A stretch of 64,000 bases of DNA from the NCBI RefSeq assembly GCF_001423495.1, contig NZ_LMOG01000012.1:237884-301883 (forward strand), given 5' to 3'. Positions 20,377 to 28,900 of this stretch are shown piece after piece; within the stretch, counting starts at the first letter, position 1; each line of letters begins with the position of its first letter. The translations under genes were made by a program, and so were the position numbers. The DNA comes from Xanthomonas sp. Leaf131. GTDB taxonomy: Bacteria > Pseudomonadota > Gammaproteobacteria > Xanthomonadales > Xanthomonadaceae. The notes under the pieces are model-generated. The model was not told the DNA's origin, ran no database searches, and saw nothing but the letters and a program-made list of their open reading frames with translations.

Positions 20377-20793
20377 ATGAAAAAGAATTTACAGCAGGGC
20401 TTCACCCTGATCGAACTGATGATCGTGATCGCCATCATCGCCATCCTGGCCGCCATCGCGCTGCCGGCCTACTCCGACTACACCAAGAAGGCCAAGGTCT
20501 CGGAAGTCGTGCTGGCTGCCTCGTCGGCCCGTACCACCATTTCAGAGTTTGCAGCGGCTAACAACGGCACTTGTCCGACTGCCAACATTCTTGAGAGTCA
20601 GACGACGGTGTACGTCAACGGCATAAGCAACGCCGGCTGCGTTATCACTGCTAACAGCCGTGTGACTGGCGCCACCGGCACCATCGTGCTGGCCGGCACT
20701 CCTAACTCGGTCAATTTCCAGGTTGACTGGACCTGCGGCGGCACCGTTCTGGCGCAATACCGTCCGGGCTCTTGCCAGGGCACCAAGCAGTAA
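20377..20793 (+). CDS. pilA: Type IV major pilin PilA
   Basis: A 138-residue prepilin with a short class IVa leader MKKNLQQG cut before Phe9 by Pil[21 protein letters not shown] forms the assembly helix and Glu13 (+5) is present. The globular part has four Cys; the last two (WTCGG and GSCQ) enclose a 13-residue C-terminal disulfide loop and the first two (GTCP, AGCV) could pair. The globular domain is rich in Ser, Thr and Asn, so O-glycosylation sites are available. It sits between a sugar operon and a GT-C protein; only one pilin gene is present here. Confidence 0.97.
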   Translation: MKKNLQQGFTLIELMIVIAIIAILAAIALPAYSDYTKKAKVSEVVLAASSARTTISEFAAANNGTCPTANILESQTTVYVNGISNAGCVITANSRVTGATGTIVLAGTPNSVNFQVDWTCGGTVLAQYRPGSCQGTKQ

Positions 20794-20813
20794 GCTACGA
20801 GCTTAGAAGCACA

Positions 20814-20839
20814 AAAAACCCCGGGTAACCGGGGTTTTT
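20814..20839 (+). terminator. Terminator of pilA
   Basis: AAAAACCCCGG-GTAA-CCGGGGTTTTT: an 11-bp stem with a GTAA tetraloop and a T run, able to act in both directions. It separates pilA from the following GT-C gene, which may depend on partial readthrough. Confidence 0.92.
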
Positions 20840-20870
20840 CTTTATTGCTCTAAACATTTCTCAATCACAT

Positions 20871-22862
20871 ATGTCTGCCATGCGCACTCGGTATCTTCCA
20901 ATCATCTGGCTTGTCGCCGCAAGTGTCATCGCAACTGCGGTGTACTGGCCCGGGCTCAATGGCCCCTTCCTGATGGATGACGGCCAGCACCTCGAATTGA
21001 TTCAATCCTGGCGACAGGGGCAGATTGGTTTTTGGGGCGTGGCTGCGAGCAACGGCAACTGGTTGTTTCACCGCTCTTTGGCAATGATCAGCTTGGCCGC
21101 GAATGTGGCAATCGGTGGAGAAACCAGTTTCTCGTTGAAACTTGGAAATCTGCTGCTGCATTTGATCTGCGGCTGGGTCGCCTATGCCACGCTACGGCGC
21201 ATGCTGGCACGGGACAAGACGCTTGGTCCGCACGCCAATTTGATGGCGGCGCTGATCTGCGCGATCTGGCTACTGCACCCGCTCAACGTCAGTACCGTGC
21301 TGTATGTCGTACAGCGCATGAGCCAGATCGCCACGCTCTTTCCGCTGCTGGGCGTTTGGCTCTACGTCAGCGTGCGCAACCGGATGCTGACTGGAACCAT
21401 CTCCCAACTGCGCGCGGGAGTTCTGCTGTTTGTCGGAATCCCGCTTCTAACTTTCCTGGGCATTCAGGGGAAGCAGAGCGCCATCGTGCTTATTGGGCTC
21501 TGCCTTGTCGTCGAACTCGGCTGGCTCCAGCAGCCACGCGAGTGGCCCCCAATGCTGCGCTGGCTGTTTTCGATCCTGCTACTGCTTCCTCTCTTACTTA
21601 TTACATGCCTATTGATCTGGAAGTGGCAGAGCCTGCAATCGGCCATGCTCGAATGGGGCATGACGCCAGCGGAGCGCCTGCTCAGCCAACCGCGCGCGCT
21701 TTGGGACTACTGCAGGATGCTGCTGGTCCCGTACTCGCCGGCAATGGGTATTTACAATGACGATTTCAGAATCTCCCATAGCTTGACCGACCCTATCACC
21801 ACGCTTCCGGCATTGATTAGCCTGATTGTCGCGAGCCTGGCTGCCGTTGCTGTGCGCAAAAGGTTGCCAGGAGTATTCGTGGGATGGTTCTGGTTCCTGG
21901 TTGCGCACTCGGTCGAGGCAAGCATCGTCCCCATCGAGCTCTACTACGAACACCGCAACTATCTGCCTCAAATCGGGATCTGGCTGATGGCCGTCAGTCT
22001 GGTCACTGCAGCCCTGCAAGCTCTCGGCAGCCACGGGGTACGAGTACGCGCCATTGGATGGCTGGTCTCGCTAGGCTTTATCGCAGTCATCTCGGGTCAA
22101 ACCCTGTCTCGCGCCTTCGTCTGGAAAACCTCGCTCGGCATCAGTATGGCCGCAATAGAGACGCATCCCAGCTCTACCAGGGCGAGCGTGGCGTTTGGAT
22201 TCGCGGCAATGCAGGCGGGGCTTGTACAAGACACCTACAACGTGTTTCAGCGTCTGGCCGCCAACGATGATCGAGGTGTTGCCGGCGTGGGCAAAATAGA
22301 GCTCACCGTGCTGAATTGTTATCTCAATAAGGACAGCGACCCAGCACTCTTACATTCGGCAGCCGAGCGACATCCACGGTCCGTCAATCCGGTCATGCCA
22401 TATGCCGTCAGCAACCTGGTGGAGATTCGCCAACGTGATGGCTGCGGACGCATCACTCCGCGCTTGTTGGCGGATACGATCGTAAGCATTGTCGACCAGG
22501 CAGTAGATACCCGCGATACCTCCCAGCCCAAGGTGACTCTCCGTTACAACGCTGCACTCGCCTATTACCAGGCCGGGGATTGGCAGTTAGCGCTGCAGCA
22601 GTCGCAGTTGGCATGGCCCTACAGCAAAGATCCGTCGATTGCGTTGTTTCATGTCAAGTTGCTGCTGCATCAAGATGATCTTCCAGGCGCAAAGAAGGCG
22701 TTCTGGGAACTCATGCAGCGGGCAGGCTATGAACGACTCGGCCAGTTGCCTGGAGCAGCTCGCGGCGTCGCGCTGAGAGCAATGCTCAAGGAAATCAATG
22801 ACTACGCCGCTAACAAGGCAGTGCCCGGTTTGACCGAAACAGAGTCAGGCACTGCGAAGTAG
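20871..22862 (+). CDS. GT-C type multi-membrane-spanning protein with C-terminal TPR-like region; candidate pilin glycosyltransferase
   Basis: A 663-residue polytopic membrane protein with roughly ten or more helices up to residue 420, then a soluble helical tail. The first periplasmic loop holds a paired acidic motif, GPFLMDDGQHLELI (Asp36-Asp37), as expected for GT-C enzymes that use lipid-linked sugars; HRSLAMISLAANVAIGG follows. The tail carries TPR-like repeats (LRYNAALAYYQAGDWQLALQQ). Placement directly after pilA parallels TfpO/TfpW pilin-modifying enzymes of Pseudomonas. There is no strong ribosome binding site before the ATG. The function is inferred from architecture and position; a Wzy-like or unrelated O-mannosyltransferase role is possible. 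Confidence 0.75.
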   Translation: MSAMRTRYLPIIWLVAASVIATAVYWPGLNGPFLMDDGQHLELIQSWRQGQIGFWGVAASNGNWLFHRSLAMISLAANVAIGGETSFSLKLGNLLLHLICGWVAYATLRRMLARDKTLGPHANLMAALICAIWLLHPLNVSTVLYVVQRMSQIATLFPLLGVWLYVSVRNRMLTGTISQLRAGVLLFVGIPLLTFLGIQGKQSAIVLIGLCLVVELGWLQQPREWPPMLRWLFSILLLLPLLLITCLLIWKWQSLQSAMLEWGMTPAERLLSQPRALWDYCRMLLVPYSPAMGIYNDDFRISHSLTDPITTLPALISLIVASLAAVAVRKRLPGVFVGWFWFLVAHSVEASIVPIELYYEHRNYLPQIGIWLMAVSLVTAALQALGSHGVRVRAIGWLVSLGFIAVISGQTLSRAFVWKTSLGISMAAIETHPSSTRASVAFGFAAMQAGLVQDTYNVFQRLAANDDRGVAGVGKIELTVLNCYLNKDSDPALLHSAAERHPRSVNPVMPYAVSNLVEIRQRDGCGRITPRLLADTIVSIVDQAVDTRDTSQPKVTLRYNAALAYYQAGDWQLALQQSQLAWPYSKDPSIALFHVKLLLHQDDLPGAKKAFWELMQRAGYERLGQLPGAARGVALRAMLKEINDYAANKAVPGLTETESGTAK

Positions 22863-22993
22863 CATCCTCATATAGCCATGACTGCCTTTCCCAGGAAGGC
22901 GTCTTGGGTACCGGCCGATGCGTGCCACCAAGCGCGCGAACGGCTATCATCATAAGACTATGCCGGCATGGGGTGCTGGTGGGGAGATAGGCC

Positions 22994-24253
22994 TTGTCTG
23001 CGATCACTACGGCGAAGAAACCGCCTGCTGCCACGAACCGTCAGGTTCAGATGACGACCTTTGTCTGGGAAGGGACAGACAAGCGCGGCGTCAAGATGAA
23101 GGGGGACGAGCTCGCCCGCAATGCCAACATGCTGCGCGCCGAGCTCCGGCGACGCGGCATCACCCCGACCGTGGTCAAGACCAAGCCCAAGCCGTTGTTC
23201 GGTGGGGCGGGCAAGCCGATCAAGCCCAAGGACATCGCGTTCTTCAGCCGCCAGATGGCGACCATGATGAAATCGGGCGTACCGATTGTGGGGTCGCTCG
23301 AAATCATCGGCGAAGGAGCAAAAAATCCCCGCATGAGGAAGATGGTCGGCGAAATTCGCGCAGACATTGAGGGCGGCTTGTCGCTCAACGAAGCCATCAG
23401 CAAGCATCCGGTGCAGTTCGACGAGCTGTACCGCAACCTGGTCAGAGCCGGCGAGAGCGCCGGTGTTCTCGATACCGTGCTAGATACAGTTGCGACCTAT
23501 AAGGAAAACATCGAAGCCCTGAAGGGCAAGATCAAGAAAGCGCTGTTCTATCCGGCGATGGTGATGGCCGTTGCGCTCATCGTCAGCTCGATCCTGCTTA
23601 TCTGGGTGGTACCGCAATTCGAAACCGTATTCTCCAGCTTCGGCGCGGAGCTGCCGGCGTTTACCCAGATGATCGTGAATTGCTCACGCTTCATGGTGTC
23701 CTGGTGGTTGCCGATGCTGCTGGTCGCGATCGGGTCGGTGGTTGGGCTGGTGATGGGCTACAAGCGCTCGCCGAAAATGCAGCATCTGTTCGACAGGCTG
23801 ATCCTCAAAGTTCCGGTCATCGGCAAGATCATGCACGACAGCGCCATTGCCCGGTTCGCGCGCACCACGGCAGTGACCTTCAAGGCCGGCGTCCCGCTGG
23901 TGGAGGCGCTAAGCATCGTGGCCGGCGCCACCGGCAACAAGGTCTATGAAGAGGCGGTGTTGCGCATGCGCGACGACGTATCGGTCGGCTACCCGGTCAA
24001 CCTGTCGATGAAGCAGACCAACCTGTTTCCGCACATGGTGATCCAGATGACCGCCATCGGCGAAGAGGCCGGCGCATTGGATACCATGCTCTTCAAGGTT
24101 GCCGATTACTTCGAGCAGGACGTGAGTAACGCCGTGGATGCCTTGAGCAGCCTGCTGGAGCCGATGATCATGATTTTCATCGGTGTCGTCGTCGGCGGTA
24201 TGGTGATCGGCATGTACCTGCCCATCTTCAAGTTGGGCGCAGTCGTTGGATAA
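22994..24253 (+). CDS. pilC: Type IV pilus inner-membrane platform protein PilC
   Basis: A 419-residue GspF/PilC protein. Two homologous T2SSF domains are visible: the first starts PKDIAFFSRQMATMMKSGVP, the second FARTTAVTFKAGVPLVEAL. Three transmembrane segments lie near residues 190 (VMAVALIVSSILLIWVV), 240 and 400. The frame opens with a TTG preceded by GGGGAGATAGG, consistent with a real start (TTG codes the first Met). It works with PilB at the base of the pilus. PilD follows after six bases. Confidence 0.96.
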   Translation: MSAITTAKKPPAATNRQVQMTTFVWEGTDKRGVKMKGDELARNANMLRAELRRRGITPTVVKTKPKPLFGGAGKPIKPKDIAFFSRQMATMMKSGVPIVGSLEIIGEGAKNPRMRKMVGEIRADIEGGLSLNEAISKHPVQFDELYRNLVRAGESAGVLDTVLDTVATYKENIEALKGKIKKALFYPAMVMAVALIVSSILLIWVVPQFETVFSSFGAELPAFTQMIVNCSRFMVSWWLPMLLVAIGSVVGLVMGYKRSPKMQHLFDRLILKVPVIGKIMHDSAIARFARTTAVTFKAGVPLVEALSIVAGATGNKVYEEAVLRMRDDVSVGYPVNLSMKQTNLFPHMVIQMTAIGEEAGALDTMLFKVADYFEQDVSNAVDALSSLLEPMIMIFIGVVVGGMVIGMYLPIFKLGAVVG

Positions 24254-24259
24254 GACGTA

Positions 24260-25123
24260 ATGGCATTTCTCGACCAGCATCCCGGTCTCGGCTTTCCCGC
24301 CGCGGCCGGACTGGGACTGCTGATCGGCAGCTTCCTGAACGTGGTGATCCTGCGCTTACCCAAGCGTATGGAGTGGCAGTGGCGGCGCGATGCGCGCGAG
24401 ATCCTGGAGCTGCCGGACATCTACGAGCCGCCGCCGCCGGGCATCGTGGTGGAGCCCTCGCACGACCCCGTCACCGGCGACAAGCTCAAATGGTGGGAGA
24501 ACATCCCGCTCTTCAGCTGGCTGATGCTGCGCGGCAAGTCGCGCTACAGCGGCAAGCCGATCTCGCTCCAGTATCCGCTGGTAGAGTTGCTGACCTCGAT
24601 TCTATGCGTGGCCAGCGTCTGGCGCTTCGGCTTCGGCTGGCAGGGTTTCGGCGCGATCGTGCTGAGCTGCTTTCTGGTGGCGATGTCGGGCATCGACCTG
24701 CGCCACAAGCTGCTGCCGGACCAGCTGACCTTGCCGCTGATGTGGCTGGGTCTGGTCGGCTCGATGGACAACCTCTATATGCCGGCCAAGCCCGCCCTGC
24801 TGGGCGCGGCGGTCGGCTATGTCTCGCTGTGGACGGTGTGGTGGCTGTTCAAGCAGCTCACCGGCAAGGAAGGCATGGGCCACGGCGACTTCAAGCTGCT
24901 GGCCGCGCTCGGCGCCTGGTGCGGGCTGAAAGGCATCCTGCCGATCATCCTGATCTCCTCGCTGGTCGGCGCCATCCTCGGCTCGATCTGGCTGGTGGCC
25001 AAGGGCCGCGACCGCGCTACCCCGATCCCGTTCGGCCCCTACTTGGCCATTGCCGGCTGGGTGGTGTTCTTCTGGGGCAACGATCTGGTAGACGGCTACC
25101 TGCACTTCGCAGGCCTGCGTTGA
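24260..25123 (+). CDS. pilD: Prepilin peptidase / N-methyltransferase PilD
   Basis: A 287-residue polytopic aspartyl protease that cleaves and N-methylates PilA and type II pseudopilins. The two catalytic Asp are in SGIDLRHKLLPDQLTLP and GHGDFKLLAALGAW (GxGD motif). The cytoplasmic loop between the first helices runs PSHDPVTGDKLKWWENIPLF, where most homologs have two CxxC zinc pairs; here no Cys is present, so the zinc-binding domain is lost. This Cys-less loop is known from Xanthomonas XpsO/PilD. coaE follows after 13 bases. Confidence 0.96.
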   Translation: MAFLDQHPGLGFPAAAGLGLLIGSFLNVVILRLPKRMEWQWRRDAREILELPDIYEPPPPGIVVEPSHDPVTGDKLKWWENIPLFSWLMLRGKSRYSGKPISLQYPLVELLTSILCVASVWRFGFGWQGFGAIVLSCFLVAMSGIDLRHKLLPDQLTLPLMWLGLVGSMDNLYMPAKPALLGAAVGYVSLWTVWWLFKQLTGKEGMGHGDFKLLAALGAWCGLKGILPIILISSLVGAILGSIWLVAKGRDRATPIPFGPYLAIAGWVVFFWGNDLVDGYLHFAGLR

Positions 25124-25136
25124 CCGGGGCACGACG

Positions 25137-25778
25137 ATGAGCGACTTCATCGTCGGCCTCACTGGCGGCATCGCCTCCGGCAAAAGCGCGCTTGCCGCTG
25201 AGTTCGAGAAGCTGGGTGTGCCGGTCATCGATGCGGACATCGTTGCACGGCAGGTGGTGGCGCCTGGCCCCATTCTCGACGCCATTACCGAGCAGTTCGG
25301 CCACGGGATCCTGTTACCGGATGGGACACTGGACCGCCAAGCGCTGCGCCAGATCGTTTTCGGCGATTCGATACAAAGGCGGGCACTCGAAGCAATCACA
25401 CACCCGGCCATCCGGATCGAGTTGCAACGCGCGGCGCTGGCCGCCGATGGCCTCTACGCCATCGTGGCGATCCCACTGCTTACAGAAGCCGGCGGGCGGA
25501 TGACGTATCCCTGGCTGGACCGCATCCTGGCTGTCGATGTCCCGGTTGCGATGCAGCACGCCCGACTGATGCAACGCGACGGTAGTACGCCAGCATTGGC
25601 CGATCAAATGATTGCCGCACAAGCCTCGCGCGAACAGCGCTTGGCCATTGCCGATGATGTCGTGAGCAACGAGGGTCATGCAAAACACCTGGCGGGAGCG
25701 TCAGCCAAGCTGGATGCGGACTATCGCGTACGCGCGTTGGCCAAGCGGGGCACGGCAGCCACCTTCCAGCATTCCTGA
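25137..25778 (+). CDS. coaE: Dephospho-CoA kinase
   Basis: A 213-residue P-loop kinase that carries out the last step of coenzyme A synthesis. P-loop GLTGGIASGKSAL near residue 9, VIDADIVARQVV for the substrate side, and LDRILAVDVPVAMQHARLMQRD as the lid region. It follows pilD closely, the usual gammaproteobacterial order. Confidence 0.96.
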   Translation: MSDFIVGLTGGIASGKSALAAEFEKLGVPVIDADIVARQVVAPGPILDAITEQFGHGILLPDGTLDRQALRQIVFGDSIQRRALEAITHPAIRIELQRAALAADGLYAIVAIPLLTEAGGRMTYPWLDRILAVDVPVAMQHARLMQRDGSTPALADQMIAAQASREQRLAIADDVVSNEGHAKHLAGASAKLDADYRVRALAKRGTAATFQHS

Positions 25779-25997
25779 ACTGCTAAAACGCTATAACCCG
25801 CTTGCCATACCAGCGAACGGGGTCAGGTTCCGGCTACCAGGCAAAAAGCGAGAACGGCATGCAGCACTTCCGACCAACGGCTGGATTAAAGAGTCTGCAT
25901 ACTCGATTGAGGGCATTTCTTTTTCGGTATGCTTTGCCCACACATGCGCCGCTACCGCGGCTTGCCAAAAGAACACACGACACGGAGAGTTAAAGCA

Positions 25998-28900
25998 ATG
26001 AAGGATCTTGCGCAGCGGATGCCCAGAAGAAGTCTCGGCGGTTCGTGGCTTGGATTTCTGCTTGCCATTGTTGTGACGTGTTGTTCTGTCATCCAGACCA
26101 TCCCAGATGCTTATGCATGGGATTCAGCTGTGTGCAACGCGGGCACCAATTTGTGCGATCAGGGCCAAGCTTATTTAAATGCATTGAGAGAAGGGAATGG
26201 CTACCCCTGTGATATTAACTGGATCAATTTGCACAGCAGTAAAGTGAATGATTTGGCTTATGACAGTCGATATCAGGCTGTAGCTGACTGCCTGCGTCCA
26301 ACGGATAATTTCCTTGGAGTCACGATCTTAAGTGAAAGCTTTTATGTTTCAAAATGCAGCGCCAGACAAACATTTACCCCCGCAGCCAGCAGCACCGGTA
26401 AAGTCTGCCAACAAGGCTGCGAGTACACCGTCGGCAGCAACGGCAGCCAGCCAGTCGCCACGCCCAACGGCGCGGTCTGCGCATCTCCTCCCCCGATCGA
26501 TCCCGGCAAGAACAACGGCTGTTGCGACGCCACCACCGGGCCGACCACGGCTGGCAACCCCGCGAACGTGTTCACCGGGGCCAAACTCGAAACCGCAGTC
26601 GATTACCGCGCCCCGGTTGGACATCTGGAATTGGTGCGCTACTACAGCAGCGCCGCTGGCCTGCAGCCCACCACTGTGCTCGGCACCGCATGGCGGCATA
26701 GCTACGCACGTGCATTGACCATGGTCGATGCGACGAGCGTAGTCCTGAGCCGTCCCAACGGCAATTTCTACACCTTCAAGAAGTCTGCCAACGGGACCTG
26801 GACGCCCGACTGGGACGTACGCGAAGTGCTGACCGAATTGCTCAACAACGGCGTGCGCAGCGGCTGGCAAGTCACCACTGCAGACGATACGCAAGAAACC
26901 TTCGGCCCCGACGGCAAACTGACCGGCATGACCTATCCGGATGGCGAGCGGCTGACGTTGACCTATGCCGGCGCGCAATTACAGTCGGTGCGGGACCTGC
27001 GCGGCCGGCAGATCGTGTTTGCCTACCAAGCCAGCAGGGTCGCCCAGGCCACGCTACCCGATGGTGCAACCCTCGGTTATGGCTATGACACCCAAGGGCG
27101 CTTGAGCTCGGTGGCCTTGCAGGCGGCAGGAGCATCGACCTCCTCGACGGTGGCCAGTTATGGATATGGCGATTCGCGCTTTCCGGATGCGCTGACGACA
27201 CATCGCGATGCACAAGGCCAGGTCTATGCGTCATGGAGCTACGATGCGCAAAAACGTGTGACCCGCAGCGTGCATGGCAATCCGGCAGGAGCGATCGACC
27301 AATTCACGATCGCCTATGCAGGCACTGCCTCTACCGTCACCACGCCATCAGGAAACACCATCACGCGCACTGGCCTGTCCAAGCTCGGCCAGGCCAAGGT
27401 GGTCGCAGTCCAGGGGCTGTGCCCGGAATGCACGAGCGCATCGTTCCAGTCCCGCAGCTATGACGGCAATGGCTATCCCGATCTGGAAGTCGATTTTGCC
27501 GGCGTCTCCACCGACTGGACTTACAACTATCGCGGTCTCCTGACCAGCAAGATCGATGCCGCCAACGATACGGCCGGCCGCAAGCGCACGGTACAAACCG
27601 ATTGGCACGCCAGCTTGCGTCAACCTGTAGACCGCCGCAGCTATGACGCCGCCAATGCGCTGGTGGCCAGGACAACCTGGACCTACAACGCCAGAGGCCA
27701 GGCACTGACCATCTCGCAACTCGACCCAGCTGGAAGTCCCTCCCGGGTCGTTACGCAACGTTATTGCGAAGAAGCCGATATCGCCACCGGCACCTGTCCG
27801 CTGGCGGGCGTACTGCTCTCCAGCGATGGCCCGCGCAGCGATATCGCCGACAGCACGAGCTACAGCTACTACCTCAGCGATGATGCGAGCTGCGCTGCAA
27901 CACCAGCCACCTGCGCGCACCGCAAAGGCGACCTGCAAAAGATCACCAACGCCCTCGGCCAGACCACCGAATACCTCGCCTACGACGGTGCCGGCCGCCC
28001 GCTGTCCATCAAGGACGCCAACGGCATCGTCACCGATTACACTTATCACCCGCGCGGTTGGCTGACCGCCACCAAGGTGCGCGGCGCCGATGCCTCCAGC
28101 GAGGCCGATGACCGCATCACCCGCATCGACTACTGGCCGACCGGGCTGGTCAAGCAGGTCACCCAGCCCGATGGCGCGTTTACTGCCTTCACCTACGATG
28201 CGGCGCATCGGCTGACCGATATCACCGATAACGCCGGCAATACCGTCCATTACACGCTGGATAACACCGGCAATCGTGTCAAGGAAGACACCAAGGACGC
28301 GGCCGGCACGTTGAAGCGCACGCTCTCGCGTGTTTACAACCAGCTTGGCCAACTCAAGACCCAGGCCACCGCGGGCAGCGATCCGACCGACTTCGAGTAC
28401 GACGCCAACGGCAACGCCACCAAGGTGACCGATGCGCTGGCAACCGCGACGCAGAGCGAGTACGACCCGCTCAATCGCCTGTCGCGCACGCTGCAGGATG
28501 TGGCCGGCATCAAGGCGGGCACCACCTTCGACTACGACGCGCTGGACAACCTCACCAAGGTCACCGACCCCAAGGGCCTGGACACCAAGTACGAGTACAA
28601 CGGCTTTGGCGATCTGGTGAAGCTCACCAGCCCGGATACCGGCACGACGACCTACACCTACGACAGCGCCGGCAACCGCGCCACCCAGACCGACGCGCGC
28701 GGCAACACCACTGCCTACGGCTACGACGCACTCAATCGCCTGACCAAGGTCAGCTACCCCACCAGCGGCCTCAATGTCACCTACACCCACGACGTGACAC
28801 AGACGGCCTGTACGAGCGGGGAGACCTTCTCCATCGGCCGCCTGACCAAAATGCAGGACGGCGGCGCCATCACGCAATACTGCTACAACCGCTTCGGCGA

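Noticed and set aside
25800..25840. GGGGTCAGGTTCCGG resembling a motif near REP-associated elements
   Set aside because: A single short occurrence without an inverted partner or RAYT gene nearby.
25907..25933. TTGAGG ... TATGCT as promoter of the RHS gene
   Set aside because: The spacer is only 15 bases, too short for a convincing sigma-70 promoter.
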